A stretch of DNA of 5,848 nt. It comes from Parachlamydiaceae bacterium. GTDB taxonomy: Bacteria; Chlamydiota; Chlamydiia; Chlamydiales; Parachlamydiaceae. Under the pieces are notes generated by a model that saw nothing but the letters and a program-made list of their open reading frames with translations, did not search any database and was not told the DNA's origin. The stretch is from the NCBI GenBank assembly GCA_003164155.1, contig PLSG01000437.1, positions 1-5,848 of the forward strand, read 5' to 3'. This document shows, piece after piece, positions 1 to 5,484 of the stretch (positions within the stretch are counted from its first letter, which is position 1; each line of letters starts with the position of its first letter). The position numbers were made by a program, and so were the translations under genes.

Positions 1-135
1 CCCTAGGCGAAAAAACAAGATGGCGTCTTTGGCAAATTTTTTGCAGGCATGCCACTGCACCATCATGGGCGTGGTGTTAGATTCGCTCACGTCTAGTTTT
101 TCGGAGGCTTTGCCGGCTACTTCGCTATCAATCAT
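1..135 (-). CDS. mutS: DNA mismatch repair protein MutS, N-terminal fragment (gene continues past the left edge)
   Basis: Reading leftward from an ATG at 135 gives 45 residues before the window ends. Residues 22-45 carry TPMMVQWHACKK followed by AILFFRLG. This is the opening of MutS domain I, just before the conserved G-(D/E)-F-Y-E mismatch-wedge motif, whose Phe would lie immediately outside the window. MutS recognises base mismatches and small loops in the cytoplasm and starts mismatch repair with MutL. The start is uncertain. An in-frame ATG at 189 would add 18 residues, and an in-frame GTG at 90 would leave only a few residues before TPMM, closer to the short N-termini I recall for chlamydial MutS. 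None of the three has a strong Shine-Dalgarno sequence. The family call rests on this short but distinctive stretch; the rest of the protein cannot be judged here. Confidence 0.85.
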   Translation of the reverse strand, partial: MIDSEVAGKASEKLDVSESNTTPMMVQWHACKKFAKDAILFFRLG

Positions 136-261
136 AAAAATCTTACTTTTTGGATAATAAAAACCTAACCCTTTTAACACGAAGCTCATTCATCTTGCAA
201 GAGAGAAAATCTGGGGGAGTGTAAAATTGGGATAAGGACATGCGAGATGATAAAGACAATA

Positions 262-297
262 TTTTTTGTGTTCCTTGCGTTCTTTTGCGGCTAATTT
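262..297 (+). repeat. Possible degenerate single arm of the cgcaaag palindromic repeat family
   Basis: The stretch contains ccttgcgttcttttgcgg and then ctaattt. This resembles the right arm of the second palindrome (5089-5127), where gcgttctt, tttgcg and aattt occur in the same order. No matching left arm is visible upstream, so this would be a decayed or solo arm. Low complexity makes chance similarity possible. Confidence 0.3.
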
Positions 298-302
298 ATA
301 CT
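275..302 (+). promoter_or_regulatory. Candidate sigma-70-type promoter for the 110-aa gene
   Basis: TATACT at 297-302 matches five of six positions of the -10 consensus. TTGCGT at 275-280 is a weak -35 with a 16-nt spacer. This would put transcription initiation near 309, about 145 nt ahead of the start codon at 453. The -35 match is only three of six and the region is AT-rich, so this is a weak candidate. Confidence 0.2.
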
Positions 303-441
303 GAGGAATTAGAATCTGAATTGCTATGCAAATAAGAGGTGTACATACCCCCTTTTTGCCCTTCAGCTCTTTATTTCTGCCATTTTGTGCCTTTTGTCCT
401 TTTCCTCTTAGTGGCATGCTGTTATGATTTCCCACAAAATT

Positions 442-445
442 GGAG
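442..445 (+). promoter_or_regulatory. Shine-Dalgarno GGAG that sets the start at 453
   Basis: GGAG lies 7 nt before the ATG at 453. The longer in-frame alternative starting with GTG at 339 has AAGAGG directly abutting or overlapping the codon, which is too close for use. This supports the short form of the gene. Confidence 0.6.
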
Positions 446-452
446 AAGACCT

Positions 453-785
453 ATGCCAGTACGCTCTGATGAATCCCTTGAAAAAGGGCTTGCGGTAAAG
501 ATTTTTGCAGGCTTTGTGCTCAATTCTGAGCTGCGCATGCAGCTTAGTCAAAGCGATAGATGGAAACATGCCAACCTGGGCAGCTTGGCTACACCTGGCG
601 ACTTAAAGGAAGTGCCTCACAAAGGCAAAAGTTACATAGGGGCTTATTGCCAGCAGATCGAACAGACTCTGCCCGAGCTCTGGCAGCAAGAAGCGGCTTT
701 GCGCCAAAAACTTAGGGAGTACTGTCCTGAATTCGATGCCGATAATGTGCATCTGTATGTGTTTCCACAAGTCTTTATCTCTTAA
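453..785 (+). CDS. Conserved-looking small protein of unknown function (110 aa)
   Basis: I do not recognise a family. The protein is soluble in appearance, with no signal peptide or membrane segment from the ATG at 453. Residues 13-40 are mixed (AVKIFAGFVLNSELRMQLSQ, then SDRWKHANL). Residues 50-63 are Gly/Lys/Pro-containing (DLKEVPHKGKSYIG). Residues 66-90 form a probable charged amphipathic helix (CQQIEQTLPELWQQEAALRQ and on), and the end is hydrophobic (HLYVFPQVFIS). The start is chosen from GGAG 7 nt upstream. The frame stays open back to a GTG at 339, but that would add a 38-residue Cys/Phe-rich leader made from a low-complexity T-rich stretch. The gene is divergent from mutS and ends 30 nt before the palindrome at 815. 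Protein-like composition and the good ribosome binding site argue that it is real; its function is unknown. Confidence 0.65.
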   Translation: MPVRSDESLEKGLAVKIFAGFVLNSELRMQLSQSDRWKHANLGSLATPGDLKEVPHKGKSYIGAYCQQIEQTLPELWQQEAALRQKLREYCPEFDADNVHLYVFPQVFIS

Positions 786-814
786 ATAAAGGCTGTGTTC
801 ACCTTGACAGTGTA

Positions 815-920
815 CTAGGGAATTTAAACGCAAAGACGCAAAGGCGCAAAGAGGATAGGGGAAATGTACATTTTTATCATCCTCTTTGCGTCTTTGCGCC
901 TTTGCGTTTAAATTTCCTAG
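815..920. repeat. Long imperfect palindrome, copy 1 of the cgcaaag repeat family
   Basis: The left arm 815-856 and right arm 879-920 are 42 nt each, with only three differences and no gaps. The arms are built of aatttaaacgcaaag followed by further cgcaaag units. The 22-nt loop contains the perfect 12-nt palindrome aaatgtacattt (862-873). In a plus-strand RNA two of the three differences become G-U wobbles (820 with 915, 844 with 891), leaving one A-C mismatch (836 with 899). The minus-strand RNA would instead have mismatches at those sites. There is no U-tract after the hairpin, so it is not a typical intrinsic terminator. From memory, similar 'cgcaaagacgcaaag' palindromes are scattered through genomes of several phyla and yield junk translations such as NAKAQRRKE. 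Confidence 0.93.
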
Positions 921-930
921 GTTCTGTGAC

Positions 931-953
931 CGAAAAGGTGCATAAGGCCTAAA
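931..953 (+). repeat. Conserved tail of palindrome copy 1
   Basis: This 23-nt segment after the right arm matches 5140-5162, after the second palindrome, at 18 of 23 positions. It starts cgaaaag and ends in aggccta. The similarity shows that the repeat unit extends beyond the hairpin on the side facing the downstream gene. Confidence 0.6.
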
Positions 954-983
954 TAAATACGCAAAGGGGAGTCTTTGTAGATT

Positions 984-2819
984 ATGGCAAAGCATGCGCG
1001 CTTAGCATCTAAGTTCTCTAAAGTTGGATATCGACTCGATTTGCCTGGAAAATGCCTTGGGAAACGCCTTGCGAAATGCGTTGAGAAGTGCCTTGCGCTA
1101 GCTGTCTTGGGAGGGTGCGCAGCCAGCGCCTATGCAGTGGAAGCTCCCTTGGCGTCTCTTGCGCCTTTGGAAAGCGCAGCTTCAGCAAACTGTGTGCCTA
1201 TGCAAGTAGCTATAGATCCCTGTCAGATTCTGTACATCATGCAGTCGGGTAATACCTTGCAAGCTTTGGACCTCTACCAGCAGTACTATGCGCTGCGCGG
1301 ACAACACAATTTGGATCTCATCCAGCAGATTTCCTTTATGATTCTCGATCAAGGCTCCCGCAGCAGCGACCCTGAAATACAGTTGCTGACCATTTTAGGC
1401 GCGGGGATTTCCGCTCAGGATATGGTCTTATATATATTGGAAAATGGCGCCAGCAGTTCCATACCCGAACAACAGGTGGCGTCGCTTGGATTTTTGGCAA
1501 GGCTACAAAGCGATAGCGCCGATGTTTCGATCAACCGCGCTATGTCGTCTAACTTTTTACCGGTGCGCTTAGAAGCTTTGAATTATCTGGCTCTGAAAAA
1601 ATATCCCACTGCCACAGGTCAAGCCGAAGCCCTCATGTCCAAAGTCCCCCCAGTATTGATGCCGCTTTTCCCGCAAATTTTTGCCCAAATTGGAGACGAT
1701 GGCTGTATAAGGATAATGCGCCGCATGCTCCACGACCAAGACGTCAGCGTGCGCATACAGACTGTTCTTTCGGCGGCCAAATACGGCCGGGACGATCTTC
1801 TGCCGCGCATTCGTTGTTTGGCCAGCCACCACAATGCCGCCCAGCAAGAAGCCTGCGCGGCGGCACTTGGCGCCCTCCAAGATGAAGCCTCAGTTTCAAG
1901 GCTTGAGGCATTAGCCGCCAGCGGCACGGAAGCTGTGCGCCTGAGCGCTGCCTATGCGCTGTTTCAGCTGGGCAGGGATGGCGCCGTGGGATGTATTCAG
2001 AAGGCTGCTAAAGAAAGCAATCCGTTTGCTATTCTTCTTTTGGGGCGCATTCCAGGCAATGAAGACTTGCTGGCTGCTCTCATGTCCACTAGCCAGCTAA
2101 GTGTGCGCGTAAATGCCGCTTTAGCGCTGTTGGAGCGGCAGGATTCGCGCTGCCTTTCAGGGCTTTTTGACGTGTTGGTGCGCGATGTGCGCGACCTGGC
2201 TTTTGTAAAGGCCTATTCGATAGGCAAAGCACTCTATGCCTGGAGGGTTGTGCCGTCGGCTAAATACAATATGGATGATGAGGCTCTGGTTCAAGAGCTT
2301 TCCATGCAGTTGCGCGAAGAGACTTTGCAAAAAGCTCTGGATCTGCCGGAAAATGACTTTTTGGCCATCGCCGACGGACTATTTAAGTACAACCAAAATG
2401 ATTTAATACCCTTGCTAGTGCAGTTATTGGAAAATAGGCGGTCGGCTAAAACTATAGACTTGTTGAAAAAATATCAGCAAAAAGCCGGTGCTCCCCTCAT
2501 TCGCAACTACTGCAACCTAGCTTTATTTCGCCTAAAAGAGCCCGGTCCTTACGGAGATCTTTTAAGGCAGTGGATCTTTCAACAACAGCATGTGAGTTTG
2601 ATTCGCCTGCGCCCTTGCATGCCCTTGGAAATGCGCCGGGCAGTAGATGCCTATCAGCTCAACCCAGAAGAGACATCCCGCATATTAGTCGATTCCTTAG
2701 AGTCGCTGGCGTCAGACTGCGATGAACAGGGGCTTACCGCCCTTCTGCACGTCATCCAGCATGGCAATCCCAAGAATAAATACGCCTTGGCCGGGCTGCT
2801 TTTGCGCGCCACGGAATAA
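984..2819 (+). CDS. Exported HEAT-repeat-like helical protein (611 aa), first gene of the lptD operon
   Basis: The N-terminus has an unusually long basic region (residues 1-36) and then a hydrophobic core, CLALAVLGGCAASAYA. A signal-peptidase I site is likely after Ala51 (AYA then VEA), so the protein should act in the periplasm or at the envelope. The mature part is almost all alpha helix. HEAT-like units are clearest at about 190-205 (LPVRLEALNYLAL), 238-268 (VSVRIQTVLSAAKYG), 271-300, 303-330 (EAVRLSAAYALFQLG) and 360-385 (LSVRVNAALALLERQD). The C-terminal 220 residues are helical but less regular. Such solenoids are binding scaffolds; no catalytic motif is seen. GGGGAG at 966-971 is a ribosome binding site 12 nt before the ATG, which is slightly long. 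The stop lies 3 nt before lptD, so the two are probably co-transcribed and a role in outer-membrane assembly is plausible, by context only. Cys45 within LGGC could instead be read as a poor lipobox. Confidence 0.85.
   Translation: MAKHARLASKFSKVGYRLDLPGKCLGKRLAKCVEKCLALAVLGGCAASAYAVEAPLASLAPLESAASANCVPMQVAIDPCQILYIMQSGNTLQALDLYQQYYALRGQHNLDLIQQISFMILDQGSRSSDPEIQLLTILGAGISAQDMVLYILENGASSSIPEQQVASLGFLARLQSDSADVSINRAMSSNFLPVRLEALNYLALKKYPTATGQAEALMSKVPPVLMPLFPQIFAQIGDDGCIRIMRRMLHDQDVSVRIQTVLSAAKYGRDDLLPRIRCLASHHNAAQQEACAAALGALQDEASVSRLEALAASGTEAVRLSAAYALFQLGRDGAVGCIQKAAKESNPFAILLLGRIPGNEDLLAALMSTSQLSVRVNAALALLERQDSRCLSGLFDVLVRDVRDLAFVKAYSIGKALYAWRVVPSAKYNMDDEALVQELSMQLREETLQKALDLPENDFLAIADGLFKYNQNDLIPLLVQLLENRRSAKTIDLLKKYQQKAGAPLIRNYCNLALFRLKEPGPYGDLLRQWIFQQQHVSLIRLRPCMPLEMRRAVDAYQLNPEETSRILVDSLESLASDCDEQGLTALLHVIQHGNPKNKYALAGLLLRATE
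1047..1094 (+). repeat. Four tandem 12-bp units in the signal-peptide coding region
   Basis: Four consecutive 12-nt units of the form G-x-G-A-A-A-T-G-C-C-T-T encode GKCL, GKRL, AKCV and EKCL (residues 22-37). The units are diverged but keep their phase. They lengthen the basic n-region just before the hydrophobic core. In-frame expansion or contraction by replication slippage would leave the reading frame intact. Confidence 0.75.
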
Positions 2820-2822
2820 AAG

Positions 2823-4976
2823 ATGGCGTGGAAGATGGTATTTTTAGGGCGCATCCCGCAAATTTTATGGTTAGGGCTATGGATTTGGGCTTGTTTTTTG
2901 CCTGGCGCCGCTTTATTGGCCGATGTAACTGAAGATCTATTGCAAGACGCTTTTAGCGAAGGCGTCACTGTAGATTTAAGGGAGCCCACTTTTGAAAATG
3001 GCGTCCTGACCACATCAAAAGGCGGAGTTGTGACAGGATCTAATATCCGCATCCAAGCTAAGCATATCACCTATACGCGCAAAACCGTGGATGGCGTTGC
3101 GCTGTTTCGGATTGAGGCGCATGGCGATGTGATGCTCGAGTATGCAGAATTTATCTTTCTTGGATCCGATCTTGAATACGATTTTACAACTAAGACTGGC
3201 TACGTTTTGAATGCCAAAAGTGCTGTAGAACCGTGGTACTTTGGCGCCCGCAGAATAAATCTGCTAGCCAACGACAGCTATGAGATTATAGATGGTTACC
3301 TCACCACTTCCGAAACTGAAGTAGTCGATTGGCGCATAAGCATGCATCATGGCTTGCTGTACGATCGGGAATATTTGAAAGCTCGGCATGTTATGCTTTA
3401 TCTATTCAATACGCCTATTTTTTGGGTGCCCTATTTTGGAGCCAATCTCAAAGATGTGATAGATGCTCCCTTTCGCCTGACGGCCGGATGGGGAGGGGTG
3501 CAAGGCCCCCGTTTAGGCGTTATCTACGATCTGTATGCCAGCGATTTCTTCAAAACATTTCTACGCGTAGACTACCACTTAAAAAGGGGGATAGGCGGAG
3601 GGATAGAGACCAAATACAACAATCCGCAGCGCTTTGAAGAACTCTCCACGATCAATTACCTTGCTCAAGATAATTCCATTGAAGAGCCCAATCAAAAAAC
3701 GCGCTTTCGCTTTGCTGGGAGTTACACCAAACTTATCCCCAGCAAGCTCATCGATATCGATCTAACCTATGATAAATTGAGCGACAAGGAGATGCCCACA
3801 GATTATGCGGATAAAGGGCTCGATTTTCAAACGGAAGAGAAAACGCAGTTGAATATTAACTATCAGCACAAGTACTGCTCCACAAATTTTCGCACCAGAA
3901 TTAGAGTCAACCAATTTGAGACAGTCAAGCAGGAGTTGCCCTCTTTGTCGCTCAACTTGCGCCCTTTGCTTTTGGGGCGCACAGGCATAATCATTGAAAA
4001 CCAAAATAAATTCTCCTATCTCGATTACAAGTACAACAATGAGATTCCGCATAGTGTGGAATTTCGCTCTGCGCGTTATGCCTGGCATAATAGAGTGTAC
4101 CGCCCTTTTTTCATAGGTCCTGTGGTGGCTACACCAGAAGCGGGAGGGGAGTTTATCTATTATGGCAGCAGTCCCGAAAAAGCTGAAAAAATCCTCTCCC
4201 TAGCCACTATGGGATGTAGCCTCAATACCCGCTTGGAGCGTGCGTATGGGCGATATATGCATGTATGTGTTCCCTATGCCGACTATCGTTACTATACCTT
4301 TCCCACCATAGCGCCGGGTCAGCATTATATCTTCGACTTGCAAGATGGCTGGTACCGACTCAATTCGCTATGTTATGGATTCAAGAGCCTTTTATATCCC
4401 ATGGGCAGCTTTCACACATCTGTTTCTGCCGATATATATACCTACACCTTTTTCGATACGCCTTCGCTTCCACAGTCGACCCCAAAGGTATACGGGCGTG
4501 TGGTGTGGAACCCAACGAGGACCTTGCGCTATACTGTAGTTAGCGCCTGGGATTTCGAACACCAAAACTTCGACCACCTCAACGTGCGCGCCGACGTGAC
4601 CTTTAGCGAGGACGCGGCTCTATCTGCCGAATGGCGCCATCGCAGCGCATTTTCATGGAGAAAGGTCGATACGACGAGTTTTATCCTCGAATCCATCCGC
4701 ACAGAAAATGAGCTGCGCCATTCGCCCTTATCCGACAGGCGAAATACCTTTTTGCTGCATTTCTTTTATAGGGTGCACTTTAACTGGGCGATCGAAGTGA
4801 AGTCGCGCCATGGCTGGAACCGCATCCACGAGCCTTCTTATAATGAATTTCAGGTCGATTTGCTGACCACATTGCGTTCTGCCTGGCACCTCAAAGTTTC
4901 CTATCAGCATCTTGAGCATAACCAACGCGTAGCTTTTTATATCTTTATGCGCATGAACCGCCCCTGCGCCAATTAA
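2823..4976 (+). CDS. lptD: LptD/OstA-family outer-membrane LPS-assembly protein (717 aa)
   Basis: A signal peptide is evident: basic residues near the start, a hydrophobic core at about residues 11-33, and cleavage probably near ALLA-DVTED at 33. Residues 55-200 form the LptA-like beta-jellyroll (OstA) domain, with short repeated strands such as VVTGSNIRIQAKHITY and VMLEYAEFIFLGSDLEYD. The hallmark stretch YLKARHVMLYLFNTPIFWVP at 184-203 matches the LptD transition where the jellyroll meets the barrel. The barrel region, about 215 to 717, is rich in alternating aromatic strands and includes the family-typical ELPSLSLNLRP at 371-381. LptD with lipoprotein LptE inserts LPS or LOS into the outer leaflet. 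At 717 residues it is slightly shorter than the E. coli protein (784 as precursor). Start: ATG 3 nt after the upstream stop, with only a weak AAAG before it, so translational coupling is likely; Met5 is an alternative. Its only mature cysteines lie in the barrel (352, 465, 482, 517, 715). Confidence 0.9.
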   Translation: MAWKMVFLGRIPQILWLGLWIWACFLPGAALLADVTEDLLQDAFSEGVTVDLREPTFENGVLTTSKGGVVTGSNIRIQAKHITYTRKTVDGVALFRIEAHGDVMLEYAEFIFLGSDLEYDFTTKTGYVLNAKSAVEPWYFGARRINLLANDSYEIIDGYLTTSETEVVDWRISMHHGLLYDREYLKARHVMLYLFNTPIFWVPYFGANLKDVIDAPFRLTAGWGGVQGPRLGVIYDLYASDFFKTFLRVDYHLKRGIGGGIETKYNNPQRFEELSTINYLAQDNSIEEPNQKTRFRFAGSYTKLIPSKLIDIDLTYDKLSDKEMPTDYADKGLDFQTEEKTQLNINYQHKYCSTNFRTRIRVNQFETVKQELPSLSLNLRPLLLGRTGIIIENQNKFSYLDYKYNNEIPHSVEFRSARYAWHNRVYRPFFIGPVVATPEAGGEFIYYGSSPEKAEKILSLATMGCSLNTRLERAYGRYMHVCVPYADYRYYTFPTIAPGQHYIFDLQDGWYRLNSLCYGFKSLLYPMGSFHTSVSADIYTYTFFDTPSLPQSTPKVYGRVVWNPTRTLRYTVVSAWDFEHQNFDHLNVRADVTFSEDAALSAEWRHRSAFSWRKVDTTSFILESIRTENELRHSPLSDRRNTFLLHFFYRVHFNWAIEVKSRHGWNRIHEPSYNEFQVDLLTTLRSAWHLKVSYQHLEHNQRVAFYIFMRMNRPCAN

Positions 4977-4988
4977 AACAGGGACCGA

Positions 4989-5127
4989 GGAAATTTAAAC
5001 GCAAAGAAACACATAAAGAACGCAAAGAGGAAGAGGGAATTTAAGAGCATGCTTGAGTCTGAAAATTTTCCTGTTCCTTCTTTGCGTCCTTTGCGTTCTT
5101 TGTGTTTTTCTTTGCGTTAAAATTTCC
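4989..5127. repeat. Long imperfect palindrome, copy 2 of the cgcaaag repeat family
   Basis: Arms 4989-5027 and 5089-5127 are 39 nt each and pair without gaps, with three differences, one of which is a U-G wobble in plus-strand RNA. The outer part (aaatttaaacgcaaag) is the same as in copy 1. The inner part carries acacataaagaacgcaaag instead of the acgcaaag series. The right arm has an extra gacgcaaag-type unit, so the centre is asymmetric. The loop is 61 nt (5028-5088). The palindrome fills the gap between lptD and the ferredoxin gene. It lacks a following U-tract, so any terminator role for lptD is uncertain. Confidence 0.9.
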
Positions 5128-5139
5128 CACATCACTGAT

Positions 5140-5162
5140 CGAAAAGATGAACCAGGCCTAGA
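5140..5162 (+). repeat. Conserved tail of palindrome copy 2
   Basis: This is the counterpart of 931-953: 18 of 23 positions agree, including the initial cgaaaag and the aggccta block. It ends 28 nt before the ferredoxin ATG, much as copy 1 ends 30 nt before its gene. Confidence 0.6.
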
Positions 5163-5190
5163 ACTAAATTACAACGCACGGATATTGTCT

Positions 5191-5484
5191 ATGCCCATGT
5201 TGAGATTCACTTCTAAAGACCAGGCTACGGAGATTGAAATCAGGGTGGCTGGAGGTAGCGAGCTTTTAGCTATCCAGCGCAAAAATCCAGAGCTTCCCCT
5301 CAAGTTCGGATGCTGCCACGGCGAGTGCGGCACCTGTGCCATTGAGGTGCTGCAAGGTAGCCAAAATCTCTCTAAGTGCAGCCAACAAGAGTTGCTGACG
5401 CTTAAAAAAAAGGGACTGTCTGGCAACCATCGGTTGGCTTGCCAGTGCGCCCTAAATGGCGATGTGACCATTGCCAGACCCTAA
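5191..5484 (+). CDS. Plant-type [2Fe-2S] ferredoxin (97 aa)
   Basis: This is a small soluble electron carrier. The cluster motif is complete: Cys41-x4-Cys46-x2-Cys49 in FGCCHGECGTCAIEVLQG, and the fourth ligand Cys84 in HRLACQC. The surrounding pattern (GxCGTC, then hydrophobic-E-V-L-x-G, then RLACQ and a final GDVTI strand) is typical of the single-domain 2Fe-2S fold, and the length is normal for it. Cys42, Cys63 and Cys86 are extra cysteines. The start at 5191 is chosen because the ferredoxin fold begins here. The frame is open back to a TTG at 5053, but that extension runs through the palindrome and gives a Leu/Cys/Val-rich pseudo-membrane leader. The ribosome binding site is weak (GGA at 5180-5182); TTG 5185 and ATG 5197 are alternatives. 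The partner reductase and the acceptor cannot be inferred from context. The stop interleaves with that of the convergent cyoE. Confidence 0.88.
   Translation: MPMLRFTSKDQATEIEIRVAGGSELLAIQRKNPELPLKFGCCHGECGTCAIEVLQGSQNLSKCSQQELLTLKKKGLSGNHRLACQCALNGDVTIARP

Larger units (their letters stand above)
136..452. other. Divergent intergenic region between mutS and the 110-aa gene
   Basis: This stretch of about 317 bases separates two divergently transcribed genes, so it should hold promoters for both. It is AT-rich and contains T-rich runs on the plus strand (262-297 and about 350-410). The first of these resembles one arm of the palindromic repeats found at 815-920 and 4989-5127. Open frames crossing the region have low-complexity translations and no recognisable family, so I do not call genes in it. 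I see no tRNA, convincing operator or terminator. Confidence 0.6.

Noticed and set aside
339..452. GTG-initiated N-terminal extension of the 110-aa protein that looks like a signal peptide (VLFLLVACC)
   Set aside because: It comes from a low-complexity T-rich stretch resembling the repeats, and its ribosome binding site abuts the GTG. ATG 453 has GGAG at good spacing.
815..920. Copy 1 palindrome as a classical intrinsic terminator
   Set aside because: No run of T follows the right arm and the stem base is AT-rich, unlike a GC-rich stem with a U-tract.
603..995. Minus-strand open frame of 130 codons spanning the first palindrome
   Set aside because: It is antisense to the 110-aa gene and its middle is the translation of the palindrome (NAKAQRRKE and LCAFASLR types), a known kind of spurious ORF.
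1104..1118. LGGC (residues 42-45) as a lipobox, making the HEAT-like protein a lipoprotein
   Set aside because: Gly at -2 with Leu at -3 is a poor lipobox, and a clear AYA signal-peptidase I site follows six residues later. Not excluded.
815..5127. The two palindromes as a CRISPR array or transposon ends
   Set aside because: There are only two copies 4 kb apart, with no spacers. The copies are each self-complementary and in the same orientation, no transposase lies between them, and the genes between are ordinary envelope genes.
5404..5411. Run of eight A before GGG in the ferredoxin gene as a programmed slippage site
   Set aside because: The zero frame encodes an intact cluster motif through the last Cys ligand, so no frameshift is needed. 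A short A-run alone is weak evidence.
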